From Hemerocallis citrina (taxonomy: Eukaryota; Streptophyta; Magnoliopsida; Asparagales; Asphodelaceae), in assembly GCA_017893485.1 (NCBI GenBank), contig CM030366.1, positions 98,639,085 to 98,703,084 of the forward strand: DNA of 64,000 bases, written 5' to 3'. The notes below the pieces were generated by a model. It made no database searches and had not been told where the DNA came from. It saw nothing but the letters and a program-made list of their open reading frames with translations. The position numbers and the translations under genes are program-made. Positions 9,524 to 21,488 of this stretch are shown here, piece after piece. Position 1 is the stretch's first letter. Each line of letters begins with the position of its first letter.

Positions 9524-10126
9524 TCAAACCACACCTTTACTGGGTGATACCTTCAGAAAGACGAAGTCACCAACCTCAAACTCAAGGTCCCTTCTCCGGT
9601 TGTCTGCATAGCTTTTCTGCCTGCTCTGAGCTTCCACCAACCTTTTTCTGATCAGATCAATCTTCTCAGAAGTTTGCTGTACAAGCTCAGGACCAAACAA
9701 CTGACGCTCCCCAACTTCATACCAACAAACAGGAGTCCTGCACTTCCTGCCATACAGAGCTTCGTACGGTGCCATCCCAATGCTAGCCTGAAAACTGTTG
9801 TTGTAGGCAAATTCCACCAAAGGTAAATGCCTTTCCCAACTGCCTCCGAAGTCTAGTATACAACACCAAAGCATATCCTCAAGAATACGATTGACTCTCT
9901 CGGTCTGCCCATCGGTTTGCGGATGAAAAGCAGTGCTGAAATCTGTCTTGGTACCCAAAGCTGTCTGAAAACTCCCCCAGAAATGCGAAGTAAACCGCGC
10001 ATCTCGATCAGAGACAATAGTTGAGGGAACACCATGAAGTCGGACAATCTCACCAACATACATCTCAGCTAACTTGTCCATCGAAGCAGTGAGTTTCATC
10101 GCCAAAAAGTGAGCGGACTTGGTTAG
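9524..10126 (-). pseudogene. Element I integrase core
   Basis: The segment contains most of the DDE integrase core. It begins just after the TGA at 10127-10129 with LTKSAHFL, then has the second catalytic Asp in IVSDRDARF and the Glu region in [17 protein letters not shown]. It continues through [20 protein letters not shown] and [10 protein letters not shown]. It stops at a TGA (9524-9526) where related elements have arginine (GVVRFG), so the change fits CGA to TGA. It is in frame with the segments on both sides, so removing the stops would leave one continuous frame. Confidence 0.88.
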
Positions 10127-10816
10127 TCAATCGACTATAACCCAAATAGCATCATTGCCTTTAGAACTCTTAGGCAATCCCGTAATGAAATCCATACTGA
10201 TGTTATCCCACTTCCATTCCGGAATAGGTAACGGCTGTAATAGACCTCCGGGTCTCTGATTTTCGGTTTTGACTTGCTGACAGACCTCACACTTCGCGAC
10301 AAATTCAGCCACATCCCGCTTCAAACCTGACCACCAGAAATGCTGTTTAATGTCCTTGTACATCTTAGTACTCCCAGGATGTACAGACAGAAGAGTAGCA
10401 TGCGCCTCCTGAAGAATACTCTCTTTCAGGTCCGCCTGATTTGGAACACACAGCCTCTCTCCGAACCACAGCACTCCATCCCTGATCTGAAAATCGGGCA
10501 ACCTGCCAGCACTGACCTGCTCCTTCATCTCCAAGATATCAGCATCAACCTCCTGACTTGCAATGATCCTTGTATTCAGAGTAGGCTGAAGCCTCAACTG
10601 AGCCAAAGATGCTCCCAATCCTTGCAAGACAACCTCAATACCTGCTCGGTCCAACTCCTCAATCAGCTGCCTCTGAGTTGTAATCAAACTGGCCAAACTG
10701 CTCTTGCGACTAAGTGCATCAGCAACAACATTAGCCTTTCCAGGATGATACTTGATCTCAGGTCGCATATCCTCGAGCACTTCCAACCATCTCCGCTGCC
10801 TCAGATTGAGATCCCT
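10127..10816 (-). pseudogene. Element I RNase H end and integrase N-terminus
   Basis: The segment lies between the stops at 10817-10819 and 10127-10129. It starts with RDLNLRQRRWLEVLEDM, followed by YHPGKANVVADALSRK, the usual link between RNase H and integrase. The HHCC zinc-binding motif follows (HATLLSVHPG..., then CEVCQQVK). The first catalytic Asp of the core lies in MDFITGLPKS. It ends IWVIVD and then TGA, where the family has VIVDRLTKSAHF, so the stop again replaces a CGA arginine codon. Translation starts shown inside this segment are unlikely to be used. Confidence 0.88.
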
Positions 10817-12520
10817 CTAATGATATATATACTTCAAGCTCTTGTGGTCCGTGTACATGTTCAACTTCTCACCGTACACGTAGTGCCTCCATTGCTTCAA
10901 AGCAAAGATAATCGCAGCCAACTCCAGATCATGAGTCGGGTAATTTTTCTCATGCGGTCGTAGTTGCCTAGACCCATAAGCGATTACTTTTCCTTCTTGC
11001 ATTAAGACACAACTAAGCCCACGATGTGAAGCATCGCTATAAACATCATACTCAACACCTGCTCTAGGCAAAGCCAAAATAGGTGCAGTAGTCAGCCTAT
11101 CTTTCAACTCCTGAAAGCTCGCCTCACATTGCTCAGTCCACTTGAAGCTCACATTCTTCTTGGTCAGTCCAGTAAGCGGTACAGCTATCTGAGCATAACC
11201 TTGAATGAATCTCCTGTAGTATCCAGTCATCCCAAAGAAACTTCTAACCTCCTTCACTGTAGTAGGCCTTGCCCAATCTCTCACTGCCTCTATCTTCTGA
11301 GGGTCAGTTGCCACTCCCTCCTTAGAAAGGATGTGACCTAGGAATGCCACTTCAGATTTCCAGAAATCACACTTGGATAACTTGGCATACAACTTCTGCT
11401 CTTCCAACTTCTGCAACACTGCTGCCAGATGCTCGGTGTGCTCCTCCTCAGACTTGGAGTATACGAGGATATCGTCGATAAACACCACGACGAAGGAATC
11501 AATAAACGGCCTCAGAACTCTGTTCATCAAGTCCATGAAGATTGCGGGTGCATTCGTCACTCCAAATGGCATAACTAAGAATTCGTAATGCCCATGCCGA
11601 GTTCTAAACGCAGTTTTGTGCACATCTTCAGCTTTCACTCGAACTTGGTGGTAACCTGATCGAAGATCTATTTTGGAGAATACAGCTGCTCCTTGTAGAC
11701 GATCGAACAAATCATCAATTCGAGGAATCGGATACTTATTCTGAACAGTGACCTTATTCAGCTCCCGGTAATCGATACACATTCTCATCGATCCATCCTT
11801 CTTCTTTACCAAAAGCACTGGTGCTCCCCAAGGTGACGCACTAGGTTGAATAAAGCCTTTCTCCAACAGTTCCTCAATCTGCCGTTTCACCTCATCCTGT
11901 TCCACTGGAGCCATCCTATACGGTGCCTTAGAAATGGGTGCACTTCCCGGTTGAACAGTGATGCTGAACTCTACATCACGATGCGGAGGTAACCCAGGAA
12001 AATCTTCCAAGAACACAGTCGGATAGTCCCGAACCACAGGAATCCCTTGCACTTCCACAGGAGTCTCCTCCTTGCGGATAGTTGCCACCAGCTTAGAACA
12101 CTTTTTCTTCCCTTGGAACGTGACTTCAGGTCCACCTGGAGCCTTCACTGTTACCGTCTTGGTCTTACACTCGATGCTTGCACTGTACACCGACATCCAA
12201 TCAATGCCAATGATAACATCGACTTCCAAGATAGTCAGCTCGATCAGATCAATGCCAAAGATTCGATCTCCAATCACAATCTCGCAATCAGCATAATACC
12301 AATCAGTGGTTAAAGTTTCCCCTGACGGAGTAGCTACTGCTAAGATCTTGCCTGGAAAAATCTTCGGTTCAACTCCCAACACTTTAGCAAATTTTGGAGA
12401 CACAAATGTATGAGAGGATCCAGTATCGAACAATACAACAGCTTTCATTCCATATTCTGATGTAAAAGGTCCATCAAATTCGAAGTATGAAACATGAATT
12501 TTCAAGTCAATATTTCCATT
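10817..12520 (-). CDS. pol: Element I protease-RT-RNase H (pol, 5' part)
   Basis: A 562-residue open frame measured from a TTG at 12505-12503; the frame is open to a TGA at 12521-12523. Retropepsin has its catalytic DTG at residues 27-29 and an IIGIDWM flap-side motif near 98-104. The RT has [12 protein letters not shown] (276-287) and the catalytic FIDD (342-345). The RNase H has acidic residues at about D491, E528 and D553. It ends at an amber codon (10817-10819) where relatives have TQKDLN, consistent with CAG to TAG. The oddity is the start: no ATG precedes residue 20 and no gag frame leads in, so how it would be translated is unclear. Protein motifs are otherwise intact. Confidence 0.92.
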   Translation of the reverse strand, partial: NGNIDLKIHVSYFEFDGPFTSEYGMKAVVLFDTGSSHTFVSPKFAKVLGVEPKIFPGKILAVATPSGETLTTDWYYADCEIVIGDRIFGIDLIELTILEVDVIIGIDWMSVYSASIECKTKTVTVKAPGGPEVTFQGKKKCSKLVATIRKEETPVEVQGIPVVRDYPTVFLEDFPGLPPHRDVEFSITVQPGSAPISKAPYRMAPVEQDEVKRQIEELLEKGFIQPSASPWGAPVLLVKKKDGSMRMCIDYRELNKVTVQNKYPIPRIDDLFDRLQGAAVFSKIDLRSGYHQVRVKAEDVHKTAFRTRHGHYEFLVMPFGVTNAPAIFMDLMNRVLRPFIDSFVVVFIDDILVYSKSEEEHTEHLAAVLQKLEEQKLYAKLSKCDFWKSEVAFLGHILSKEGVATDPQKIEAVRDWARPTTVKEVRSFFGMTGYYRRFIQGYAQIAVPLTGLTKKNVSFKWTEQCEASFQELKDRLTTAPILALPRAGVEYDVYSDASHRGLSCVLMQEGKVIAYGSRQLRPHEKNYPTHDLELAAIIFALKQWRHYVYGEKLNMYTDHKSLKYIYH

Positions 12521-12601
12521 TCATTGAATTCCAAACTTTATACATTCAAATTTAAAACATTTTTGACATCAGAATGGAAAAATAACAGAAGCTAAGACAG
12601 T

Positions 12602-13072
12602 CTAACTCCTACGGGTCCTCTTCGCTACTCGAAGTTCTTCCCGTAGTTCATCCACTTCATCCTTCAGAACATCAGTTAGGTTCTTCCTCTTCTCGAGTTC
12701 CCAAACCCGATGACTGAGAACAGAATAGTCGGCCTTCCGCTTCTCCAGCTGAGCCTCCAACAACCCAACTCTCTCTTTCAGGGTTTTCACTTGCCTCTGA
12801 AGAGAAGTCACAAGACTAATTGGAATTGGTACTTCTTCTTCGTCAGAAGAAGAGTCATCAGATGAATCCGGAGGTGGGGTGATCTCTCGGGATTCAGGCC
12901 ATTCTTCACCGTTAGAATCAGCTTGCCCTGGGTAATACTCGTCCTCGGAGTCAGCTTGTCCAGGATGGTAATCTTCCTCAATGATATGCCAGTCGTCGCC
13001 TCCAGCAGGGTCGAAGTGATCAGCCATCTTAGAAAATAGAGAGGAGGAAGCATAAATCTTAGAGCAACACAA
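12602..13072 (-). CDS. Acidic coiled-coil ORF at the gag position
   Basis: A 156-residue ORF between the PBS and pol of Element I. An internal Met at residue 16 (MADHFDPAGGDDWH) is a plausible start. The N-terminal half is strongly acidic and contains a repeated YHPGQADSEDE/YYPGQADSNGE motif and a serine-aspartate run (DSSDDSSSDEEE). The C-terminal half (about 83-156) has heptad-like hydrophobic spacing (VTSLQRQVKTLKERVGLLEA), suggesting a coiled coil, and ends basic (KRTRRS). It has no zinc knuckle and no gag homology that I recognise. It may be a derived gag, an extra ORF, or a remnant left after gag deletion. Function unknown. Confidence 0.6.
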   Translation of the reverse strand: MCCSKIYASSSLFSKMADHFDPAGGDDWHIIEEDYHPGQADSEDEYYPGQADSNGEEWPESREITPPPDSSDDSSSDEEEVPIPISLVTSLQRQVKTLKERVGLLEAQLEKRKADYSVLSHRVWELEKRKNLTDVLKDEVDELREELRVAKRTRRS

Positions 13073-13191
13073 ATGTAAGTGACTAAGTCACTTACATTTA
13101 AATCTCTAGACTCAAACACACACTCTAATGTCCACTTCTAGGGTGTCGTTCCCTATAAATTTGTACAAGTGTGGAAAGTGTAGAAAGCGTG

Positions 13192-13203
13192 GCTCTGATA
13201 CCA
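13192..13203 (-). other. Element I primer binding site (Met-tRNA)
   Basis: The minus strand reads TGGTATCAGAGC, the complement of the plant initiator Met-tRNA 3' end. It lies three bases inside the 5' LTR. It fixes the element's orientation and marks the start of the internal region. Confidence 0.93.
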
Positions 13204-14722
13204 CCCTGTAACGCCCCGAATCCCAAATATACTGAATTCGAGATGTTCTACAGGATCTTTTCACTTTCTTTAGTACAATTTTACAGGAAAATTAAAACTT
13301 TTCATCATACATCAGAGATTACATCAATGTTACACTTTTCTTTTGCACAGCGGAAGTAAAATTTACAACAATTGAATAAAAGTACAACAGCATGATATAA
13401 TCTTTAAGCATCCATTCTTCTTTAATCTTTAACAAGTCATTTACCTGCATATAAGACTGTGGGTACGTCAGTTTATTCAACCGACGAACATTATACATGG
13501 CCATCCTCTCTATGCCGGAAATAGTATAACTTAACTTTCCATATTTAACAAACACAAACTTGTCACAATTCAAACTAAAGGGACTACCCTATTGATGTCG
13601 TGTTGTGATTGTGCACTTAATCCTTAATGCATTTATTTATGTTACATGACACTAATGCGCACTTGTTCGGATTCTATGCATCCCATACTACATAGGTCCG
13701 AGGGCAAGCCCTTATTCGTTCTTCATCTTTCTAGGGTTCAATCCCCCGTTATGACTTAGTCTACTACTGTAATTACGGTAGTGTCTTAGATGTCCTATGA
13801 TCTACGAGCCCATGTCCAGGCAGCCTGGAGGGGAATTCCACGCACTGACACGACGCATCGAGCAGGCAACCTATGGACAATTCAGCCTCCGCCATAGAAC
13901 AATGGCACCACCCATAGCCACTCGAACATCCCACGAGCGTCGCCACTGGGACGGTACTCGGGAGCAGTATCCACGCCATGTCACGATGCATCGTGAAGGA
14001 CCTGTGAATACCCTCTCGCCGCAAATCCGTTGGCCCCCATACCCTTGTTTTTCTTCTACTTTCATCACATCTTCACTATGTACTAATCCTTAGTTTTATT
14101 AAAAATCATGAACAAAAATAATCTCTAGAGTTAGCCTCTCCATCAACCAGACTTATTTGTTTATTACAACTTGACCAACCTTGGTCTAATTTCATTTCAA
14201 TTCATTTCATTTCTCAATGCCGGGGAGACTTAGCTACTCTATTTCAATTTTCATTTCACAATCTTCAACTTATAAAATTTCCATATCGAGTTCTCATACT
14301 CATATGTACATTATCTTTTCAATCCATGATTTCTCATTTTGTTCACAAGTCCATCATTGAGTTTGCATATACTCATCCATTATCACATCATAATAATTCT
14401 ACATTACTAAACAATGTACACATTTCATTTTATTCCACAAAGATAATTGCATCATGTCACACAACTACATTTCTTTTTGCCAAATCAACTCTTAATGTGC
14501 CAATTTACTTATTCTTTCAAGTATAGTTTCATACCACTAATCCATTTAGAACCATATGTCTATATATGCTTTTTGACCCCAAACCATAGTTAAATTTATT
14601 CAAATAATACCCAAATCATTCTTATAAAATTCCTTACATTTTTATGAGAATTACCATATTTTTTTCACATTTTTTGGACATCTACAACTCCCAAAAAAAA
14701 TATTTTTTTATAAATGCCGAAG

Positions 14723-14945
14723 GTAAGAATCGAACCCAGGCACAACGGAAACAGAGCCAAGAGCACCCGCCGCATGGCCGAACTGTGCTAGCGATATGAA
14801 AGGGCGAATTTAGTATATATGCTTTCGGGTTGAAAGTTATATATATTTTCAAATGCACTAAAAGAAATGTTGTGAACACAGGGTTCGAACCGCTCACCCC
14901 AGAGAAGCCAACCGCAGTTAGTGACCGCCTGAGCTAGTAGCTCGG
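14723..14945 (-). promoter_or_regulatory. Two tRNA-like Pol III modules in 5' LTR
   Basis: This is the 5' LTR copy of the paired A-box/B-box modules. Module 1 has its B box at 14727-14736 and A box at 14778-14790. Module 2 has its B box at 14882-14891 and A box at 14925-14936. They lie roughly 1.1-1.3 kb downstream of the TATA box, so they are inside the transcribed R/U5 part. Confidence 0.5.
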
Positions 14946-16037
14946 GTTGTCATAATACCCAATAAAAACCCATATGTTTCATATTCGTACTGTTTTTAAA
15001 AGACAACTCGATGTTCAAATTAACTAGGTTCATATTGCCTTTGTAAAAACTACTGAAAAATTTCAGATTAAATCCTCTTCATATGGTTTTCATAACAGCA
15101 AGTAAAAAATAATTTTTGCACCAAAAACATAGTTTTTTTTTCCACACAAATTAATGAATTGTTCATTAAGACTACTATACTTTTTATTTTCGACATTGAA
15201 TAATCAATTAGTCTTCTAATCCCTTTTTATTCACAATTTTTCTTATGATAATTCACTGTTATTAATTCTTATTTAACAACACATATATTTTGGATTTATC
15301 CATACCCATATCAACATAAAGGTTTATTTAGCACATGAATAGGTAAACTCAAAACTACCAATTTTTGAGTGGTTCTTCTTTAATGATAACAAAACAATTT
15401 CATTAGTTCCTCTATGTCACAATGCATACCATTACTTATCAATTAACATAATTACATCTCAATCATACAAAAATTCCTCTTTTCAAATCAAAGTGTACCC
15501 TTTAATCAATTTCATGTTTCAATAATACAATTAACAAGCATTCTCATTCATGCATCATGCTAGCAATATTCTTTAAGGGATTTTAACCACCATCATTCAT
15601 TCATGGAGAATTTCACACACAATTTAATTTAATGCTAGAATTACATACAAGTTAATCACATCATTTCAATCAATGCATACACTAACTTCTCAATTAAAGT
15701 GTGTTCTTATTAGTATTTTTCATGCATAGGGTTGGTAATTAAAACTAGCATAGGTTCCTACATTAGAAATATGAAAGTTTTACCCACCTTGTATGGAGAG
15801 AAAACACAAAAAGCAACCAAGTCCTTATAAATGAAAGCACCTCCTCCTAGACAAAGCGCGCACAAGCTCCACACCAAGCAAAACCGAATGCTTCTTCTCC
15901 TTCAATGATGCCGGCCTCTCCTTCTCCAAGCAATCCCACACAACTCTCTATTTTTTTTATAACTCACACTAATATTAAAATAGGACTATAGTTTGGAAAT
16001 ATGAAATTGCATATGGAAATAGCCATGAGAGGGGGGG

Positions 16038-16045
16038 TATTTATA
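16038..16045 (-). promoter_or_regulatory. TATA box of Element I 5' LTR
   Basis: The minus strand reads TATAAATA followed by a C-run and CTCTCATGG, a plausible RNA polymerase II core promoter about 545 bases into the LTR. The 3' LTR has the same box near 8517. Confidence 0.65.
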
Positions 16046-16653
16046 CTAAAAGATAAGTGAAATGGAGGGCTAAGATTGCTTAGGTGGTTGTAGAATGGAG
16101 GGCCTAGATCAAAGTTGGAGTTATGAAAACTACCCACATTCACAAAACTACCTCCATGATCACCATGACAAAAATCAAATCTCCCTCCAAAAAGAATGCA
16201 TCCCGGCCTCATCAAGAGTGTGCATAGCACGTGTACGTGTAGTGAACGTGCATGCAACTAGGCCAAATTTGTACCTTTTAATTTTGTACAAAAATAAAAT
16301 AATGATAATTTAGTCTTCTACTTGACAAGTTTAATTAAAATAGATTACTTCATGGGCTTTATTTTTGGGCCAAAATAGTTTATTAAAATAAATAAAATAA
16401 AATACATTTCGGCTTTTAAGAAAAAGGGCCTTTAATTAAATTAAAATAAGGCTTTTTATTTGTTTAAAGAAAGGCTTTTGTACAAAATAATTGGAGAACA
16501 AATAAAAATAATTCAACCCAAATATTGCACGTACACACTACGTGCAAAATAAAATAATTTTCCATTAATTGAAAAATCAGGGTATTACAAACCTATTACC
16601 CATTAACCCCTTCAACCCGAAACCCGTTTACCCTCAAACCCAATAACCTATTC

Positions 16654-16660
16654 TATATAA
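16654..16660 (+). promoter_or_regulatory. TATA box of the solo LTR
   Basis: TATATAA lies in CTATATAACCCCATACCC on the plus strand, at the position equivalent to the TATA box of Element II LTRs. It may still drive transcription rightward into the C-rich leader. Confidence 0.5.
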
Positions 16661-17504
16661 CCCCATACCCTACCCGTTACCCATCACCCGTTACCCCTGT
16701 TCATCTCCTATACCTAGCCGCCCCCTCCTTCTTAAACCCTACCCCCGATCCTTCTTAACCCATCCCCGTCTCTCCCTCTCCCACTCATCTCCCTCCCCCT
16801 GTGCACCCTCTTCGATCCTCTCTTCCCCTGTCGCAACCTCAGCCGACTATAGCGCCGCCCTATAGCCCCTCGGCACTGTGCACCTCCCTGCCTCCCTGCG
16901 TCGACCACAACCAGTAGCCCCGCCATCCGCCAGCCTATGCTCTTCTTCTCTGCCTGCAGCCGCGATGCGCCTCCCTAGCGCCGCCCTGTGTCCCTCATCC
17001 CGAATGCCAGCAGTCGCAACCTCCTCTCCCTGTGCCGCTCTTCTCCCAAGCGTCGCACAGCACCAGCGACCACGGCGAAGCCCCGATGACCCCTCAGCCA
17101 ACTGCAGTGCCTCCCCTCCGACTTCAACAGCAGAGACACCAGCACTGTGCTCCTAGTCGCGATGCCCTTCAGCACCACTCGACCACCAGGCGACCTCCCC
17201 CCTGTGCGTGCCCTGCCTCCCGATGCAGCAGCCAGTCGACGTGCCTCTCCTCTTGCCACCGTACGCCAACCTTCTAACATCCTGTCATCGCAGCCATCGC
17301 CTTGCCGCCATTACCGTCAATTACAGTCAATGCCTACCGCTAACCAGCCCTCGCACCAGCCCCAGTCTGTCCTCCCGATGCCGGCAGCCCTATCCCATCG
17401 TCGCCGTCTGCCGTCTGCCGTCAGCCTCACCCTGAGCGCCGCCGCCCATTGTTGGAGCCAAACCTGTGCAGTCCCATTGCCATGGGTTGCTGTTGATTAA
17501 GTGG

Positions 17505-17785
17505 TTCTTGATCATGTTGGATCCTGGCCATTGATCTTCGTGATCATTTTAATCATCTTGATCATCATGTTCATCATCAAGGAGATCTGGACCGTTTGAT
17601 CTGATCATGATCATCATCTCCATCATCATCAGTCTTGATCTGGCCGTCTGATCTGATCATCTTGATCTTAATCTCTTGGATCTAGTCGTCCGATTGTGTT
17701 CGTGATCTCGATCGTCTTCATCTTGTTCATGATAGGTTGTTCATCTTGTTCGTGATCATCTCGTTCGTGATCGTTGGTGTTGTGT
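17505..17785 (+). repeat. GATC/ATCATC-rich degenerate repeat
   Basis: About 280 bases made of irregular repeats of GATCATC, TTGATC and TTCATC words, within the solo LTR. GATC occurs far more often than expected. No coding potential is seen. Confidence 0.7.
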
Positions 17786-19369
17786 TCATGTTTGGGAATC
17801 CATTTCTGTTATTTTCTTTCTCTCCGTCATTTTCTTCTCCTCTCAGTCAAGTAACTTGTATTCTTTTCTTTGTGTAATACAAATACTAAATATCGCGTGT
17901 AGTGTAGTTGTGTTCTAGAGACAATTCTTGTGCAAAACCCCTGTTATATCTTGTCTCCATTGTGTTGATCCGCCCATAGTTGCCTCATTACACGTATGAC
18001 ATGAAATAAGTTAGGGATAACAACTTCTTGTTGTATACATGCATGTTGATTCATGACTTGTGTATGCATGATGTGTTCGATGTAATATAACTCGTAGTAG
18101 ACGTGTTAAATACCCTATACCATGTTGCTTGGATATCTAGTACACCGTATTTCACGTTTGTTATGATTTGGATGTGTTTCATATGATCTATGTGGATTTT
18201 ATGCATGAGGAATATTTCCGTCTTTTTGTTACCCCGTTTTTGTTCAGTATTTTAGACCCTATTAAGGTCAGTATATTAAATTTATTTGTGAATATGAATT
18301 ATAGAAAATTCTGTCTACTTTTCAGAATTTCTGACAGATCTCAGTTTCAATTTATGAGTTGCAAGTTATGACTATTTTACTTCAGATGTGTTTAAAATTT
18401 CAGATCTAGTTTTATATGAATTCTGTATGGTAATTTATTTTTCTACTTATGTTAAAGATAATATTTTGATCAAATATTTTGCTGAGTACAACTAGACTTG
18501 ATTGGGATGAACCCCTAATTTTGGTGGATTTAATTGATGACTTATACAAACTATTCTATACTTGCAAACAACTACTATACTTGCAAAAATTTCATGTTGT
18601 TCAGTAAAGAACCTTAATTTCGACCTGATTTTATTTGCTATTTATAAAAACTTTGTGAATATGAATTATATCATATTGTATATATTTTATTACCCTTTTG
18701 ACGGATCTGGTTTTCGGTTTATATTTTGTAAGATATTGCTGTTTTAGTACTGCTGTGTTTATGATTCCAGATTTACAAAACTATTGTATCTTGCTGTTTT
18801 ATGGTTTTACTTGACTATTCTATCTATGTTAAAAAATTCTGAAACGTTATTTTCTGATAATAAACATACTAGGAAATACTCCAGATTTTTCTTAGATTTA
18901 ATCAGTATGTTTTGATGCCGTTTTCCTGTTTATGAATACAAACTTCTGATTTCTGGCTGAACATATTTTCTGGATACAAATCTGTTTTGAGACTTGTTTT
19001 TGTGAAGTACCATATGACTTATATATATTTGCTGGATTCGTCTAGAATTCTATTTTCCAGATTCTCTGATGGATCCAGGTTTGCATGTTTGTAGCAACGG
19101 GAATCCCAGATTTAGTGCAGTACTGTCTTGCTGTCTTGAACTAGAATTGTTATTGTTCTACCATGTTATGTATTGTCTATCACATGTACATGTTTATCTT
19201 TCAACCTAAACCTATTACTTGTTCATGCCCTGTTATTTTTACCATGTTTTGTGCAAATATATGCCTGTTTTAATAATAATAATAAGTGATCAAGACAGTA
19301 TTAAGGAAAAGATCTTAGTAGTGGACAGTATAGGTATGTGTGCTCAGAAGGGGGCCTGTGTTTCCCATT

Positions 19370-19870
19370 TTATATTTGATACATGTTGATACATGAACCT
19401 GTTGCATTTTATGTTTGATTCATGAATCCGTGGATTCGTGAACCTGTTGTACATTAACTGTTGATGCATGGACCTGTTGGTTCGTGTACCTGATACCTAT
19501 TGATGCACGAACCTGTTGGTTCGTGTACCTAATACCTGTTGGCATAAATCGGTTGATTCATGAACCTGTTGATACATGAATCGGTTGATTCGTATACCTG
19601 TCTGATTCATGAACCTGTTACCTGATGCCTGAGTACACAGTCCTATAGAAACTCACCACTAGATCTAAACGTAACTTGTTTGAATGTAGCAATCATGTGG
19701 TAAAAGTTTGGGAAGCATGAAGTGCTATCTAGATGTAATGAATACAAGACTTGACATGACATAATACATGTTACATGCTTACCTGTTACATGATTACCTG
19801 TACATGCTACTTGACACCTGTTATATGTTTACTTGCTTCCATGATACCTGTTACCTGTTACATGTTATAT
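19370..19870 (+). repeat. Minisatellite-like zone in solo LTR
   Basis: Irregular tandem copies of words such as TTGATTCATGAACCTGTTG (19375-19620), followed by ACCTGTTACATG copies (19760-19865). Element II LTRs have different short repeats (AACAGTATCAGTCT type) at the corresponding place, which marks a hypervariable site in this LTR family. Confidence 0.7.
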
Positions 19871-20453
19871 ACACCTTTTATCTCACCACATTATTTTATG
19901 TTGTTCATAACTCATGCTAGTTGTTCTATTTTGTTGCCATGTCTATTCCATATTATGTTGTTTATCTTTTTCCATGTACTTGTGCCTGCATTACAAGCAG
20001 CCTGTAACTTGCATTGACGGGCGTTTTGTTTTCTTCCCTTTTCTTGCAATTTGTTGAATTGCACACTTTGGTGACCAGCTGCCTGATGGAGTAGGTGATC
20101 TGAGATTCTAGTTGGCTAGAGATTTTGCTATATCTATTTATTTCTTGTTGCTTATCTTGAATAATTGTACTTGGTTATATGGATCATTTTGTATTGGGCT
20201 TTGTGTCCCAGACTTATATTTTTGTTTCAGACATGATTATTTGAAATTCAGTATTCTGTTTCTTTTCAAGTAATCTTGTTGACTATATTGATTCAGTTAT
20301 GCATGCGTGGTTGACTATTCTTCTTACATCCCTCTTGTTTATACCTGTGCTTGTTGTAAAGATCCTGACAGCTTATGGATGATGAAAATCATTTGCTGGA
20401 CTTAGTCACGTATCCGTATTCTGTATATCCTTTTTGGAAAGCGGGGCGTGACA

Positions 20454-21291
20454 TTCATTCACCTGGCATCTTCTTAGTCCTCAAAATTCTATTAAATAAT
20501 CTTGTTAGCTAACTCACTCCTACATCCCCAAGACACTTCCAAACTTTAGTGGGTATACCAGCTGATCCTAAAGTTTTTCCTATTTTCATCCTTCCTGTAG
20601 AATTTTGAACCTCTGATGTCCTAATCCTATAGAAAAACATATGCTCTCGACTCTCCCTCGAGGTCTCTATATTTAAGTTGCCCACAACCTTCTCATTTAA
20701 TAAATTCTCAAAGAATTTCGTCATATTTCCTTAATTTTCTCATATTTTACTAATACACCTAATTGTATCTAGATCTTTTATTTTCGTATCCCTTTATTTA
20801 GCAAGTTTATAAATATTATTTTTTCCTTCTTTTGTTCCTAATTTTGTGTGTAAATCATCATAAGCTTTATCTTGTGCATCTCTTACTGCTTTCTTAACTT
20901 TTTTTTTCTAATGGCCTTATATCACTCCAAATCCTCTTCATTTTTATTCTTTTGTCATATTGAAGGTTGATCTTTTCCCTCTCATAATATTTTGGACTTC
21001 TTCTTACCACCACCATATTTCTTTAGTTATCAACCCTATACATTTATATTCTGCAAGCACCTTATTTGAAATTTCTCTTATATAAGTAGTCATTTTAGTC
21101 TACATCATATTTGTCTGCCCTTCCCAATTTTCATGATGCTCATTTAAGGACTTTATCTTTAAAAACCTCTAGTTTCTCTCCCTTTAAGTTTCACCACCTA
21201 ATTCTTAGGTTCCTAGTCTCCTTCTGCGCATATATGTGTTTTCTAATCTTAACATCCAACACTCTCCCGGTATAACTTTACAATCTTTATA
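20454..21291 (-). pseudogene. RTE-type LINE, 5' part (endonuclease end to RT start)
   Basis: This continues the LINE at 3992-5316 upstream in coding order. Close to 21290-21260 the reading gives KDCKVIPGE, the end of an RTE endonuclease. It is followed by RIRWWNLKGEKLEVFKD (about 21200-21140), a lysine-rich linker, and MKIGKTLGSAGIPTKVWKC (about 20590-20530), the entry to RT. Reading then stops where the solo LTR inserted, and the next motif of the family appears at about 5310. Several in-frame stops mark it as dead. Its 5' truncation point abuts the duplication TGTAATTTAT at 21292-21301. Confidence 0.82.
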
Positions 21292-21296
21292 TGTAA

Positions 21297-21437
21297 TTTA
21301 TATAATTAAACACAAAGAAAGTTATCAAGTGGCTCTCCTTCAATATGGTTGAAATCAATGGTCTAGATCTAACCTCACAAAACATATTTTCTCGCCCAAA
21401 AGTCCCCCCCCCCCCCCCCCCGCGCAAAACAACTCCT

Positions 21438-21488
<51 letters not shown>

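Larger units (their letters stand above)
5684..16589 (-). mobile_element. Element I: chromodomain Ty3/gypsy, gag-less
   Basis: A 10.9-kb LTR retrotransposon on the minus strand, with LTRs at 5684-9050 and 13207-16589 and an exact 5-bp duplication, AACCT, at 5679-5683 and 16590-16594. The PBS matches initiator Met-tRNA, and a purine tract precedes the 3' LTR. Pol order is protease, RT, RNase H, integrase and a C-terminal chromodomain, which places it among chromoviruses, most like the Tekay/Del group. Three in-frame stops interrupt pol. No canonical gag or zinc knuckle is present between PBS and protease. The two LTRs look about 98-99% identical by eye, so insertion is relatively recent. Confidence 0.93.
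13207..16589 (-). repeat. Element I 5' LTR
   Basis: A 3383-bp LTR that carries the element's promoter. It is nearly identical to 5684-9050; the clearest difference is an extra GTACGTGTAGTGAAC-like segment near 16232. It contains the same two tRNA-like modules (14723-14794 and 14877-14945). Confidence 0.95.
16590..20453 (+). mobile_element. Solo LTR, 3' portion
   Basis: This is the continuation of the LTR begun at 5317. After one copy of the Element I duplication it runs to GCGGGGCGTGACA (20441-20453), followed by the duplication TTCAT (20454-20458) that matches 5312-5316. Without the insert the LTR is about 4.2 kb. It has a C-rich zone at 16600-17470 whose long frames are low-complexity artefacts. 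The conserved block TTCTAGAGACAA (about 17915) is shared with Element II LTRs. No start codon context or domain supports a gene inside. Confidence 0.85.

Noticed and set aside
10340..10963. 207-residue plus-strand frame
   Set aside because: Antisense shadow of Element I integrase/RNase H; composition and overlap explain it.
16732..17500. Several overlapping long frames on both strands in GC-rich DNA
   Set aside because: Low-complexity C-rich sequence inside the solo LTR; no domain, and frames overlap on both strands as expected from few stops in GC-rich DNA.
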